Shown here piece after piece: positions 45,841-54,236 of a stretch of DNA of 64,000 nucleotides (position 1 is its first letter; each line of letters begins with the position of its first letter). Under the pieces are notes generated by a model. It made no database searches, was not told the origin of the DNA, and saw nothing but the letters and a program-made list of their open reading frames with translations. The translations under genes and the position numbers were made by a program. This stretch comes from Pedobacter sp. KBS0701 (lineage in GTDB: Bacteria > Bacteroidota > Bacteroidia > Sphingobacteriales > Sphingobacteriaceae). The stretch spans positions 3,596,001 through 3,660,000 of the forward strand of contig NZ_CP042171.1 of assembly GCF_005938645.2 (NCBI RefSeq). The letters run 5' to 3'.

Positions 45841-47793
45841 ATGAAACAGAAAATCTTAATTGTAGAAGATGAATTTATTGTAGCCAACGATTTGAGAATC
45901 ATGCTCGAAAAAGCTGGCTACAAAGTGTGTGGGATAGCGCCATCTGTGGTAAAAGCGCTTGAATTAATCGCGACTAAAGAACCCGATTGGATACTGCTGG
46001 ATATTTTTTTACAGGGCGATAAAACAGGTATTGATTTGGCTGGTCAACTTACCGAAATGGGGATTCCGTTTATTTACATTTCTGCAAATACCAATCAGGG
46101 AATTTTGGAGGCTGCCAAAGCTACCCTTCCCTACGGTTTTTTGGTAAAGCCTTTTCGTGAAAAAGACCTCATGGTGATGCTGGATATTGCCCGGTACAGA
46201 CATGAGCAGGATTTAAAGTACAACCAGCATGCAGAGCCATCATTACACAAACAGATTGAACATATTGTAGAAAAGCAAGCCTCCATTTCGGAACGGCTGA
46301 AACAAATAAGTGCAATATTATACCCTGTTGTCCCATTCGATTTCGTTTGGATTACCAAATCGAATCCACGAACAACTACCAAAGACATTAATATTGTCCG
46401 TTCTTCTGACGGAAAATTTAACACACTCAATAACGAAATTTTACTGAAGGAAGTAAATGTTTCCATTCGTGATTTTAAAGCATGGAACAACACAGCGCTT
46501 ATTCATAACGGGAAATCGATATTTAACGGCTATGATTTTAGGAAGCTGAGGATGGAAAATCCGTGGGTACAAACACTTTCAGATCATTATCAATTAGAAT
46601 CCGTTTTGGTTACCGAAATTGAAAGAGCAGGCGAACAATTCCAGTTTGTTTTCTTTAACCACCTTTCAGATTTATACACAAAAGTTCATACAGGAATTAT
46701 TAATCAGTTTAAGAAAAGCCTGGAAATGATTTTAGATCAGGTGATATATGGGAAAGACATTGCCATGGAAATTTCTCCCCAAAATTTATCTGTCATTGAA
46801 AAGCCAATCGTTAAAAGGGAAAATGCCGAAATTCCGAAAGATTTTAATGGTATTATTGGCAATAGTATCTTGCTGCATGCTGCTTTCAAAAAATTAGAAC
46901 TGGTTGCACCAGATGATACTTCGGTACTTATTTTGGGCGAAAGTGGTACCGGTAAAGAAAAAATCGCTCAGACCGTCCATAAATTGTCTCCGCGAAAAAA
47001 CAAACCATTGGTTACGGTAAACTGTGCTGCTTTACCTTTAACCTTAATCGAGTCAGAGCTTTTTGGCCATGAAAAAGGTTCGTTCACAGGTGCAAATGAA
47101 AAACGGATAGGCAAGTTTGAACAGGCGGATGGCGGTTCGATCTTTTTAGATGAGATTAGTGAACTTACTTTAGAGGCACAAGTTAAACTATTAAGGGTAC
47201 TGCAGGAAAAAGAAATTGAACGTTTGGGTGGCAATTATACCAAAAAGATAAATGTCAGGATTATTACGGCCACCAACCGAAACCTGGAAAAAGAAGTATC
47301 TGAGGGCCGGTTCCGACTGGATTTATATTATCGGTTAAATGTTTTCCCTATTGAACTGCCTGCATTAAGGCAACGTAAGGAAGATATCCCTGCTTTGGTA
47401 AACTATTTCATTTATAAGTTCGGCAAAAAAAATTCTTCTGGTGCAACCGGAATTTCAGCTGAAGCACTTCATCAATTACAGGAATACGATTGGCCCGGAA
47501 ATATCAGGGAATTGGAACACCTGATTGAAAGAACGATGTTATTAACAGAGGGAGAAACAATCACACAGGTAGATCTTCCAGGCTCGTTAACTGCAAAAGA
47601 TTATACTGGAAGCGACCATTTCAAGATTAAAACCATGGAAGAAATGGAAAGGGAGCATATCCTGAGCATTTTGAAAATGTGCAAAGGCAAGATATATGGA
47701 CCAGGTGGGGCGGCTGAAATCCTGAATATTCCATCAACAACCTTAAATTCAAAAATTAAAAAACTGGGGATAAAGTTCGAATTTGTTAAATAA
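45841..47793 (+). CDS. Response regulator fused to sigma-54 activator: REC + middle domain + AAA+ + HTH (EBP4)
   Basis: 650 residues, the same architecture as the preceding gene: REC with Asp54 (ILLDIFLQG), a middle domain of about 200 residues (FDFVWITKSN, FQFVFFNHLSDLY), AAA+ with [15 protein letters not shown] and FLDEISEL, and an HTH ending [12 protein letters not shown]. In Walker B the usual EIGE reads EISE. EBP3 and EBP4 look like a tandem duplication, but EBP4 has its own 175-bp upstream region with an activator site and a -24/-12-like element. Confidence 0.94.
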   Translation: MKQKILIVEDEFIVANDLRIMLEKAGYKVCGIAPSVVKALELIATKEPDWILLDIFLQGDKTGIDLAGQLTEMGIPFIYISANTNQGILEAAKATLPYGFLVKPFREKDLMVMLDIARYRHEQDLKYNQHAEPSLHKQIEHIVEKQASISERLKQISAILYPVVPFDFVWITKSNPRTTTKDINIVRSSDGKFNTLNNEILLKEVNVSIRDFKAWNNTALIHNGKSIFNGYDFRKLRMENPWVQTLSDHYQLESVLVTEIERAGEQFQFVFFNHLSDLYTKVHTGIINQFKKSLEMILDQVIYGKDIAMEISPQNLSVIEKPIVKRENAEIPKDFNGIIGNSILLHAAFKKLELVAPDDTSVLILGESGTGKEKIAQTVHKLSPRKNKPLVTVNCAALPLTLIESELFGHEKGSFTGANEKRIGKFEQADGGSIFLDEISELTLEAQVKLLRVLQEKEIERLGGNYTKKINVRIITATNRNLEKEVSEGRFRLDLYYRLNVFPIELPALRQRKEDIPALVNYFIYKFGKKNSSGATGISAEALHQLQEYDWPGNIRELEHLIERTMLLTEGETITQVDLPGSLTAKDYTGSDHFKIKTMEEMEREHILSILKMCKGKIYGPGGAAEILNIPSTTLNSKIKKLGIKFEFVK

Positions 47794-47914
47794 GCAGTTA
47801 GTTGAGGTTTTAGTCCAAAGTCGGTAGTCTCGAATCCATAGTCGATTGAGTTCCCTGATTAACATCCTGAGCGATCAGTTTTTCAGAAAAACATTGGCGT
47901 GGCAATAATAGCTA

Positions 47915-47985
47915 TGAAGTATCGTCATCTCGACCGTAGTGGAGAGATCTTTGAACTATCCTGAAGACCTCTCTCAACTTAAGCC
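47915..47985. repeat. Dispersed-repeat-like sequence (GTCATCTCGACCG... type)
   Basis: GTCATCTCGACCGTAGTGGAGAGATCT shares ATCTCGACCG and GGAGAGATCT-like words with the repeat near 51050-51150. It lies between the convergent EBP4 and antiporter genes; no gene is seen there. Confidence 0.45.
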
Positions 47986-48018
47986 TAATCTGTCTAACTC
48001 TACATATACACAACCTAA

Positions 48019-49647
48019 TTAACCGGTACTTTTCATTGCCTTTTTGGTATGTGGAATTTTGGTATCCGATAAATCAATCTGCATTTCCTCTTGTCTGATC
48101 ACTTCATCGCTAAACTCTTTTTCCCTTCTTATTTTGTGTAGCTCTTTCCTTTGTACGCGATAAATGTCTTTTAAAATATGGTTGTAAATATCCATTTCGG
48201 CGTTTTCAATTTCTTCGCATTCCAGCGATTCTAATCTTTTGGATGCATGGTTTAAGCGATTTTCCAGTTCTTCCTTTAATCCGCGCACTAAAACTATGCC
48301 CTCCACCTCCTGAGGATATATTTCCGACAACCGGTTGAGTGCAACCCTTAAAAGCCTGCGCTTAATGGTAGCTTCCTGTTGTTCATCAGAAACCGATGGA
48401 TCAATCTCCTCAATATGAACCATTTTGATCATAAACGGCAGGGTAAGCCCCTGAAATACAAGTGTTACCAAAATCACCACAAAGGTGATAAAAATGATTA
48501 AGTTTCTGTGTGGAAAATTTACATGTGCCGCCGTAGTAATAGGCAATGAAAGTGCTGCTGCCAACGAAACTACCCCCCTCATGCCTGCCCATCCTATAAT
48601 TAAAGGCCCCTTCCAACCCGGATGCGCCTCGCTATTTCTCACTTTTTTAGATAACCAGCGGGGAATAAAAGCAACTGGATAAATCCAGGCAATGCGCAGC
48701 ACAATTATTAAGGCACTAATTATTAAGCCGTAACTGATGGCCTCCCATAGCGAATAACCTTCTAAACCCGCTATAATTACAGGCAGTTCTAAGCCAATTA
48801 AAATAAAAACAAAGGCATTTAGTATAATAGCCAGTGTTGCCCAAACATTTACAGCCTGTAAACGACTTTGTCCATCAACAAAAATTTCATGCGATCGGTA
48901 CGACAAAAACAGACCACCGCTAACTACTGCCATTACTCCCGAATAATGAAATTGTTCTGCTGCCAGATACATAAAATACGGTGAAATTAACGTTAATGCA
49001 GCATCTATACTTGGTGTGGTAGGCAAAAAACGGTGGATAAGATAAAGTAAATGGGCCACCGCCAGGCCAATTACAATTCCCATTGCTGTACTTAGAAAGA
49101 AATCGCCGGTGGCTTCTGAAAGTGAAAAATGTCCTGTAATTACCGCAGCCAGGGCAAAACGAAGTACAATTAAACTGGAAGCATCGTTAACCAAACTTTC
49201 GCCCTCGAGAATAGTGGTTATCCGTTTAGGAATTTTTATGTTTTTGAGTACCGATGTCGCCGCAATGGCATCTGGTGGTGAAACGATTCCGCCTAATAAA
49301 AATCCCATAGCAAGCGTAAAACCCGGAATGATTGATGAAGTTAAAAAAGCCACGGCTAAAGAAGTGATGATAACCAGACCAAAAGCCAGTAAACTGATGG
49401 GCCTGCGCCAACGCCAGAAATCGTTCCAGGAAGTATACCAGGCAGCCTCATAAAGTAAAGGAGGAAGAAAAATAAGGAATATCACCTCAGGATCGATAGA
49501 CATTGCAGGAATTCCAGGAATATAACTAATGCCCAAACCGGCAATAACCAAAAATATAGGATATGAAATTTTAACTTTTTGAGCCAGCATAATAAGCATG
49601 AAAGCAACAAAAAGCAAAATCAGGAACTGGAGAAGGGTATAATGCAT
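48019..49647 (-). CDS. Na+/H+ antiporter of the CPA1/NhaP type
   Basis: 542 residues from ATG 49647 (MHYTLLQF). A longer frame to 49719 would start within the putative promoter and lacks homology. About 12 TM helices; the CPA1 landmarks SPPDAIAATSVLK and GESLVNDASSLIVLR are present, with the transport-site Asp in LVNDASS. The cytoplasmic C-terminus (about 415-540) is charged and helical. It exchanges Na+ (or K+) for H+ and would support pH and ion balance. The upstream region has the clearest palindrome copy of the set. Confidence 0.94.
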   Translation of the reverse strand: MHYTLLQFLILLFVAFMLIMLAQKVKISYPIFLVIAGLGISYIPGIPAMSIDPEVIFLIFLPPLLYEAAWYTSWNDFWRWRRPISLLAFGLVIITSLAVAFLTSSIIPGFTLAMGFLLGGIVSPPDAIAATSVLKNIKIPKRITTILEGESLVNDASSLIVLRFALAAVITGHFSLSEATGDFFLSTAMGIVIGLAVAHLLYLIHRFLPTTPSIDAALTLISPYFMYLAAEQFHYSGVMAVVSGGLFLSYRSHEIFVDGQSRLQAVNVWATLAIILNAFVFILIGLELPVIIAGLEGYSLWEAISYGLIISALIIVLRIAWIYPVAFIPRWLSKKVRNSEAHPGWKGPLIIGWAGMRGVVSLAAALSLPITTAAHVNFPHRNLIIFITFVVILVTLVFQGLTLPFMIKMVHIEEIDPSVSDEQQEATIKRRLLRVALNRLSEIYPQEVEGIVLVRGLKEELENRLNHASKRLESLECEEIENAEMDIYNHILKDIYRVQRKELHKIRREKEFSDEVIRQEEMQIDLSDTKIPHTKKAMKSTG

Positions 49648-49658
49648 AGCTTTTCTAA

Positions 49659-49674
49659 ACAAAGAACAAACCAT
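49659..49674 (-). promoter_or_regulatory. Putative sigma-54-like promoter F2 (antiporter, alternative)
   Basis: Minus strand ATGGTTTGTTCTTTGT, very like site A. -24 lies 73 bp from palindrome F, one helical turn more than the other promoters. The predicted start would coincide with the ATG (leaderless), which weakens it. Confidence 0.35.
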
Positions 49675-49701
49675 AAATATAATAAACAAATAACCAGCTT
49701 G

Positions 49702-49718
49702 TTGCAAATAAAAAACCA
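49702..49718 (-). promoter_or_regulatory. Putative sigma-54 -24/-12 promoter F1 (antiporter)
   Basis: Minus strand TGGTTTTTTATTTGCAA, the only element here with a canonical -12 TTTGC. Predicted start near 49692 gives a 45-nt leader to ATG 49647, but the palindrome is only 28 bp from -24. Confidence 0.45.
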
Positions 49719-49736
49719 CAAAACAAAGAATTAAAC

Positions 49737-49759
49737 TGACGATATATCGTGATTTTACG
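49737..49759. promoter_or_regulatory. Putative activator binding site F (perfect palindrome)
   Basis: Contains ACGATATATCGT (49739-49750), a perfect 12-bp palindrome, extended by GATTTTACG as in site C. Located in the 482-bp gap between the divergent antiporter and chloroperoxidase-like genes. Confidence 0.6.
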
Positions 49760-49920
49760 TTAAAAAACCATCACAATTGGCTAATTAATCATTAAGCTGA
49801 TAAAATTTCAATGCTATTGAAACCGCTACCTGAAGTTGGTGTTTAATTTAATACCATTATCTTAATGATGTAACCTCAATTAAAATAGTTAATCCAAAAC
49901 AGACGCTACCATACCATCGA

Positions 49921-49942
49921 CGTAAATTAACGAAATAGCGCA
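49921..49942 (+). promoter_or_regulatory. Putative activator binding site G
   Basis: CGTAAATTAACGAAATAGCG followed by CA, the same order as site E (GTAAATCAACGATATAT). Its centre is 64 bp from a GG-N10-G element downstream, at 49999. Confidence 0.45.
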
Positions 49943-49997
49943 AATAAATTATCAAAACACAAACACTAAACAACTAAAAAACAACAACTTAACGAAA

Positions 49998-50013
49998 TGG
50001 ATCACAAATTGTA
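49998..50013 (+). promoter_or_regulatory. Putative sigma-54-like promoter G for the chloroperoxidase-like gene
   Basis: TGGATCACAAATTGTA, with GG and -12 G 12 bases apart. Predicted start near 50024, 106 nt before the ATG. A second candidate, TTGGCTGATTCCTGGAA near 50075-50091, has correct spacing but poorer -12. Confidence 0.35.
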
Positions 50014-50129
50014 ATACAGAAAGCACGAGATATAACATTCAGGTTTAGTGATCAATCAACATCTTTTTTGGTTTTGGCTGATTCCTGGAAACTGCAGCAA
50101 ACAATTAAAATTAATCTAATAAAAAAGCT

Positions 50130-50948
50130 ATGAGTACAATTAAAGTAAAAGACGGAACTGAAATTTATTACAAAGATTGGGGAACAGGACAGCCAATCGT
50201 TTTTCATCATGGATGGCCATTATCTGGCGATGATTGGGATATCCAAATGATGTTTTTTTTAAAACAGGGATATCGTGTAATTGCACACGACCGCCGCGGG
50301 CATGGTCGCTCCGGCCAAAGCGCAAACGGTAATAATATGGACACGTACGTAGCTGATATTGCGGAACTAACCGCAGCACTTGATCTAAAAGATGCCATTC
50401 ATATTGGCCATTCAACAGGTGGTGGCGAAGCGATCCGTTATGTTGCTAAATATGGCAAAGAAAGGGTTGCCAAAGCGGTATTAATCAGTGCAGTTACGCC
50501 AATCATGATCCAAAACGAAAGCAATCCGGAAGGTGTGCCATTGTCTGTTTTTGACGAAATACGCCAGGGTACTGGTTTTAACAGAGCCCAATATTTTTAC
50601 GATTTTCCGGTAGCATTTTATGGCTGGAACCGCGAGGGGAAAACCGTTCAGGAAGGCATAAAACATAACTGGTGGCGCCAGGGTATGATGGGTTCTGTAT
50701 TGGCGCATCATGATGGAATTAAAGCATTTTCGGAATCAGACTTTACTGAAGATTTAAAAAGCGTAGAAATTCCCGTATTGGTATTACATGGCGAAGATGA
50801 CCAGATTGTTCCTTTTAACCAGGCACCAAGAGCAGCTAAACTTTTGCAAAACGGAAAATTAATTTCTTATCCGGGTTTCCCTCACGGTATGCCAACTACA
50901 GAGGCAGAAACGATTAATAAGGATATTTTGGCATTTATTAAAGGTTAA
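50130..50948 (+). CDS. Alpha/beta hydrolase, non-haem chloroperoxidase/arylesterase type
   Basis: 272 residues. Oxyanion region HHGWPLSGDDWD near 28-39, nucleophile elbow GHSTGGGE with the catalytic Ser near residue 97, Asp in LHGEDDQIVP and His in GFPHGMP. The family shows cofactor-free perhydrolase/haloperoxidase side activity in vitro; the natural substrate is usually an ester or lactone. No signal peptide. It is divergent from the antiporter, with activator-like sites in the shared gap, which suggests joint control. Confidence 0.93.
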   Translation: MSTIKVKDGTEIYYKDWGTGQPIVFHHGWPLSGDDWDIQMMFFLKQGYRVIAHDRRGHGRSGQSANGNNMDTYVADIAELTAALDLKDAIHIGHSTGGGEAIRYVAKYGKERVAKAVLISAVTPIMIQNESNPEGVPLSVFDEIRQGTGFNRAQYFYDFPVAFYGWNREGKTVQEGIKHNWWRQGMMGSVLAHHDGIKAFSESDFTEDLKSVEIPVLVLHGEDDQIVPFNQAPRAAKLLQNGKLISYPGFPHGMPTTEAETINKDILAFIKG

Positions 50949-51560
50949 GTATTTTAATTCTTCTGTCAAATTGAGCTTGTCGAAATGCCTGCAATTGTAT
51001 TTAAATAGGTCTTTCGACAGGCTATCAATGACAGACACCAAAAAAAGGTCATCATCTCGACCGAAGCAATGCGAAGTGGAGGAGATCTATCAAAACAGAT
51101 TTTGCTTCGCAGAGCCTTCAGGTTCTCGACTGCACTCCGCTCGAAATGACGGTAAAGCGAGAGAATTTTTACATGTAGATTAATTACTGTCATTTATATT
51201 GATTTTTATAAATAAATTATCCCTCAGGATGACAAATCATTAAAAAACAGGCGTTATTTTCACCAGACCGGAATCTTAATGCAACTCCAATGCACTAAAA
51301 AATCAAGATACTCAAATAAATGAGATGTCACCATCCGATGAAATATCTTACAACATCGGTCTAAATCCCACATTATGATTTCATACAAGGCACAGAGCCT
51401 GCACAGACCAATAAAAATGAGCGGGCTAAAAGCTTTAGATTAGCATTTTTAGCAAAAAAGTTTTCCACACCTGTGAAGTCCAAAACCCAATTTCGTCTAT
51501 AATCATACTTTAAACAGTTTAAACCTATTTTTTATCCTACGGGCACAAAAAGTGCTTAAA
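50949..51560. repeat. Gene-free stretch with dispersed palindromic repeats
   Basis: An imperfect inverted repeat GCTTGTCGAAATGCCT (50975-50990) / AGGTCTTTCGACAGGC (51007-51022) lies 27 bp after the hydrolase stop and may help termination. It is followed by a CATCTCGACCGAAGC...GCTCGAAATGACGG repeat (about 51050-51152). The rest, to the promoter at 51562, shows no gene. Confidence 0.5.
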
Positions 51561-51561
51561 T

Positions 51562-51591
51562 TTTGATTTTAGGCACATTTAACTAAATTTG
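51562..51591 (+). promoter_or_regulatory. Bacteroidota-type housekeeping promoter of lat
   Basis: TTTG (51562-51565), 18-base spacer, TAAATTTG (51584-51591), matching the TTTG / TAnnTTTG pattern. The start of transcription would fall near 51598, before ATG 51613, and excludes the TTG at 51589 as start codon. Confidence 0.65.
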
Positions 51592-51612
51592 GATTATACC
51601 AAAACCAAGTTT

Positions 51613-52944
51613 ATGTATCAATTAACAGTACCTGCAGATCGCGTTAACGAATCGTTAAGTAAGCACATTTTGGCCGATGGTTTCGACCTCACCTACGATA
51701 TGGAAAAAAGTCGTGGCGCATACATTTACGATTCGAAATACAATAGAACTTTACTCGATTTTTTCACTTGTTTTGCCTCTGTTCCTTTAGGTTATAACCA
51801 CCCTAAAATGATTAATGATGAAGCGTTTAAAAAGAATCTTCTCCTCGCTGCATTAGCCAATCCATCTAACTCAGATGTTTACACCCAGCAGTATGCACAG
51901 TTTGTTGAAACATTTTCTAAAGTTGGTATTCCAGATTACCTGCCACATGTTTTTTTTATTGCTGGTGGTGGCCTAGCAGTAGAAAATGCAATTAAGGTAG
52001 CGATGGACTGGAAAGTTCAGAAAAATTTTGCAAAAGGATACGCTGAAGAAAAAGGCTTTAATGTTTTACACTTCGAAAGGGCTTTTCATGGCAGAACGGG
52101 TTATACTTTAAGCTTAACCAATACCCTGCCAGATAAAACAAAATGGTTTGCCAAATTCGACTGGCCAAGGGTAGCTGTTCCGGAAGTTAAATTTCCACTT
52201 TCAGGAAATAATTTAAGTCATGCCATTGAAACTGAAGAAGCTTCGCTTGCACAGATCAAAAAAGCCTTTACAGATAATAAAGATGATATCTGTGCGATAA
52301 TTGTAGAACCAATCCAATCTGAAGGTGGAGATAATCACCTGCGGGAAGAGTTTTTAATCCAACTTAAAACACTGGCAGATGAAAATGAAGCTTTTTTAAT
52401 TTATGATGAAGTACAAACTGGCGTAGGTTTAACCGGTAAATTCTGGTGTCACCAGCACTTTAGTGAAAAGGCCCGACCAGATATTATTGCTTTTGGTAAA
52501 AAAATGCAGGTTTGCGGTATTCTTGTGGGTAACAAGGTAGACGAAATCGAAACCAATGTATTTAAAGTACCAAGCCGTATTAACTCAACATGGGGAGGTA
52601 ATCTGGTGGACATGGTGCGCGCTACACAGATTTTACAAATTGTAGAAGAAGATCAGCTTTGTGAGAATGCTACAAAAGTAGGTTTGTATTTAAAAGATCA
52701 ACTCGAAAATCTGTCTCACAGGTTTGATCAAATGACCAATGTGCGCGGAAGAGGTTTGTTATGTTCTTTTGATTTCCCAACAAAAGAAATGCGCAATAAG
52801 TTTATTGGCAAAGGATTAGAAAATAACGTAATGTTTCTGGGTTGTGGCGAGAAAACCATACGTTTTCGTCCGGCACTTTGTATTGAGCAAAAGCATATTG
52901 ACGAAGGATTGACGGTTATGGAAAAAATATTGCCTTTATTGTAG
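51613..52944 (+). CDS. lat: L-lysine 6-transaminase
   Basis: 443 residues from ATG 51613 (MYQLTVPADRV); a TTG 24 bases upstream lies in the promoter. Class-III aminotransferase fold: GGGLAVENAIKVA, FHGRTGYT, Asp/Gln in IYDEVQTGVGLTG and the PLP lysine in DIIAFGKKMQ. It transfers the epsilon-amino group of lysine to 2-oxoglutarate, giving 2-aminoadipate 6-semialdehyde. It leads a likely operon with a small membrane-anchored protein (2 bp) and a methyltransferase (27 bp). No semialdehyde dehydrogenase is seen in the window. Confidence 0.93.
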   Translation: MYQLTVPADRVNESLSKHILADGFDLTYDMEKSRGAYIYDSKYNRTLLDFFTCFASVPLGYNHPKMINDEAFKKNLLLAALANPSNSDVYTQQYAQFVETFSKVGIPDYLPHVFFIAGGGLAVENAIKVAMDWKVQKNFAKGYAEEKGFNVLHFERAFHGRTGYTLSLTNTLPDKTKWFAKFDWPRVAVPEVKFPLSGNNLSHAIETEEASLAQIKKAFTDNKDDICAIIVEPIQSEGGDNHLREEFLIQLKTLADENEAFLIYDEVQTGVGLTGKFWCHQHFSEKARPDIIAFGKKMQVCGILVGNKVDEIETNVFKVPSRINSTWGGNLVDMVRATQILQIVEEDQLCENATKVGLYLKDQLENLSHRFDQMTNVRGRGLLCSFDFPTKEMRNKFIGKGLENNVMFLGCGEKTIRFRPALCIEQKHIDEGLTVMEKILPLL

Positions 52945-52946
52945 GC

Positions 52947-53348
52947 ATGAACAGAAAATCATTGGTTTATATCATCCCGATAGGCGTTTTAATATTGATA
53001 TTCTTCATGGTCAGGGATGTTTTTGACCAACCGGGAATTGAAGATATGAAAGCTGGCTTCAAGGAAATCCTAAAATATAGAAATGCCAACAATACTGGTC
53101 CTGTACAAAGGATTTATGTGGTAACGGTTAAAGATTCAGTATGGAAAGAAATGGAAGATTATGGTAATTTAATGCCCCATACCAAATATGGAAATACAAA
53201 AGTTTACTTCTTTATGGAAAACGCTAATATCCCGAAAACATTAGAACCAGGAGAAGTAAACTTCGATCCTCAATTTAATAAATCCTGTATTGCGCTATTC
53301 GAAAAAAGCGCAATGAGTCAGGTCGCATTTAATAGGTATCCGTTTTAA
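52947..53348 (+). CDS. Hypothetical membrane-anchored protein
   Basis: 133 residues. One N-terminal TM helix (about 6-22, LVYIIPIGVLILIFFMV), then a soluble, probably periplasmic domain with IYVVTVKDSVWKEMEDYGNLMPHTKYGNTKVYFF. No family recognised. Starts 2 bp after the lat stop, so co-translation is likely. Confidence 0.8.
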   Translation: MNRKSLVYIIPIGVLILIFFMVRDVFDQPGIEDMKAGFKEILKYRNANNTGPVQRIYVVTVKDSVWKEMEDYGNLMPHTKYGNTKVYFFMENANIPKTLEPGEVNFDPQFNKSCIALFEKSAMSQVAFNRYPF

Positions 53349-53375
53349 ACGCAATTTATTTTGGTATAATTACAC

Positions 53376-54236
53376 ATGAATCGTGATTACAGTTCTATAA
53401 GTTCATCAGCAAAATCGTTATTGCTGGCCAAAAGCTTAACGGACATTCCCTTTGTAGCTGATGCTGTTAAGTTAATTTACGGTAATGAAGCTCATGAAAA
53501 ATTAAATCATAAAGATTTTGATGAGGTATTTTTAAAACGGTTGGTGCATTTTGAGAGTAGATATTTATCTCTGGATAGCTTACTTTTTGCATCAGGTTCT
53601 TTAAATATTCTGGAAATTTCTTCTGGTTACTCTTTCAGGGGCTTGGATCTGGTTTTAAGGCATCCAACTATTTATTATTTGGATACCGATTTACAAGGGG
53701 TAATCGATATCAAAAAAGATTTGGTTGACCGGCTGATTGTTGATGAGAAATTACAACTAAAGGGCAAACTCAAAACCGAAGCTTTAAATGTTTTGGATGG
53801 GGATGCTTTTTCAAATGTTATAAATCAAATGCCTCTCGGCCCGATTAGTATTATAAATGAAGGTTTATTGATGTATTTAAATACTGAAGAAAAGGTATCA
53901 TTATGTAAAACCATCCATAAATCATTAAAACAAAGAGGTGGTTATTGGATCACTGCTGACATATATGTTAAACGACCAGCGCTTAAAAATGAAACCAATG
54001 ATCATTTTTCTCAGTTTCTGGAAGCACATCATGTAGAAGATAATAAGTTTGACAGCTTTGAACAGGCTGAACACTTTTTTCTCGAACAAGGGTTCAAATT
54101 GATAACTAAAGCAACTTCAGTTTGGCATCAACTTTCCTCACTAAAATATATTGATATGGAGTTATTAAAAAAAATGAAAGAGCAGGCGAATAGAGTTGGG
54201 AGAATCCGGGAAACCTGGGTATTAAAAGCGATTTAA
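53376..54236 (+). CDS. Class I SAM-dependent methyltransferase, leucine-carboxyl-methyltransferase-like
   Basis: 286 residues. SAM-binding region LNILEISSGYSFRGLDL near 75-90, acidic post-II position YYLDTDLQG, and LGPISIINEGLLMYLNTEEK, a motif seen in LCM/PPM-type methyltransferases. The substrate is unknown. The gene is third in the lat transcription unit (27 bp gap), which may or may not reflect a related pathway. Confidence 0.87.
   Translation: MNRDYSSISSSAKSLLLAKSLTDIPFVADAVKLIYGNEAHEKLNHKDFDEVFLKRLVHFESRYLSLDSLLFASGSLNILEISSGYSFRGLDLVLRHPTIYYLDTDLQGVIDIKKDLVDRLIVDEKLQLKGKLKTEALNVLDGDAFSNVINQMPLGPISIINEGLLMYLNTEEKVSLCKTIHKSLKQRGGYWITADIYVKRPALKNETNDHFSQFLEAHHVEDNKFDSFEQAEHFFLEQGFKLITKATSVWHQLSSLKYIDMELLKKMKEQANRVGRIRETWVLKAI

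Noticed and set aside
51589..51612. TTG start of the lysine 6-transaminase
   Set aside because: The TTG is part of the -7 promoter box; ATG 51613 is the natural start.
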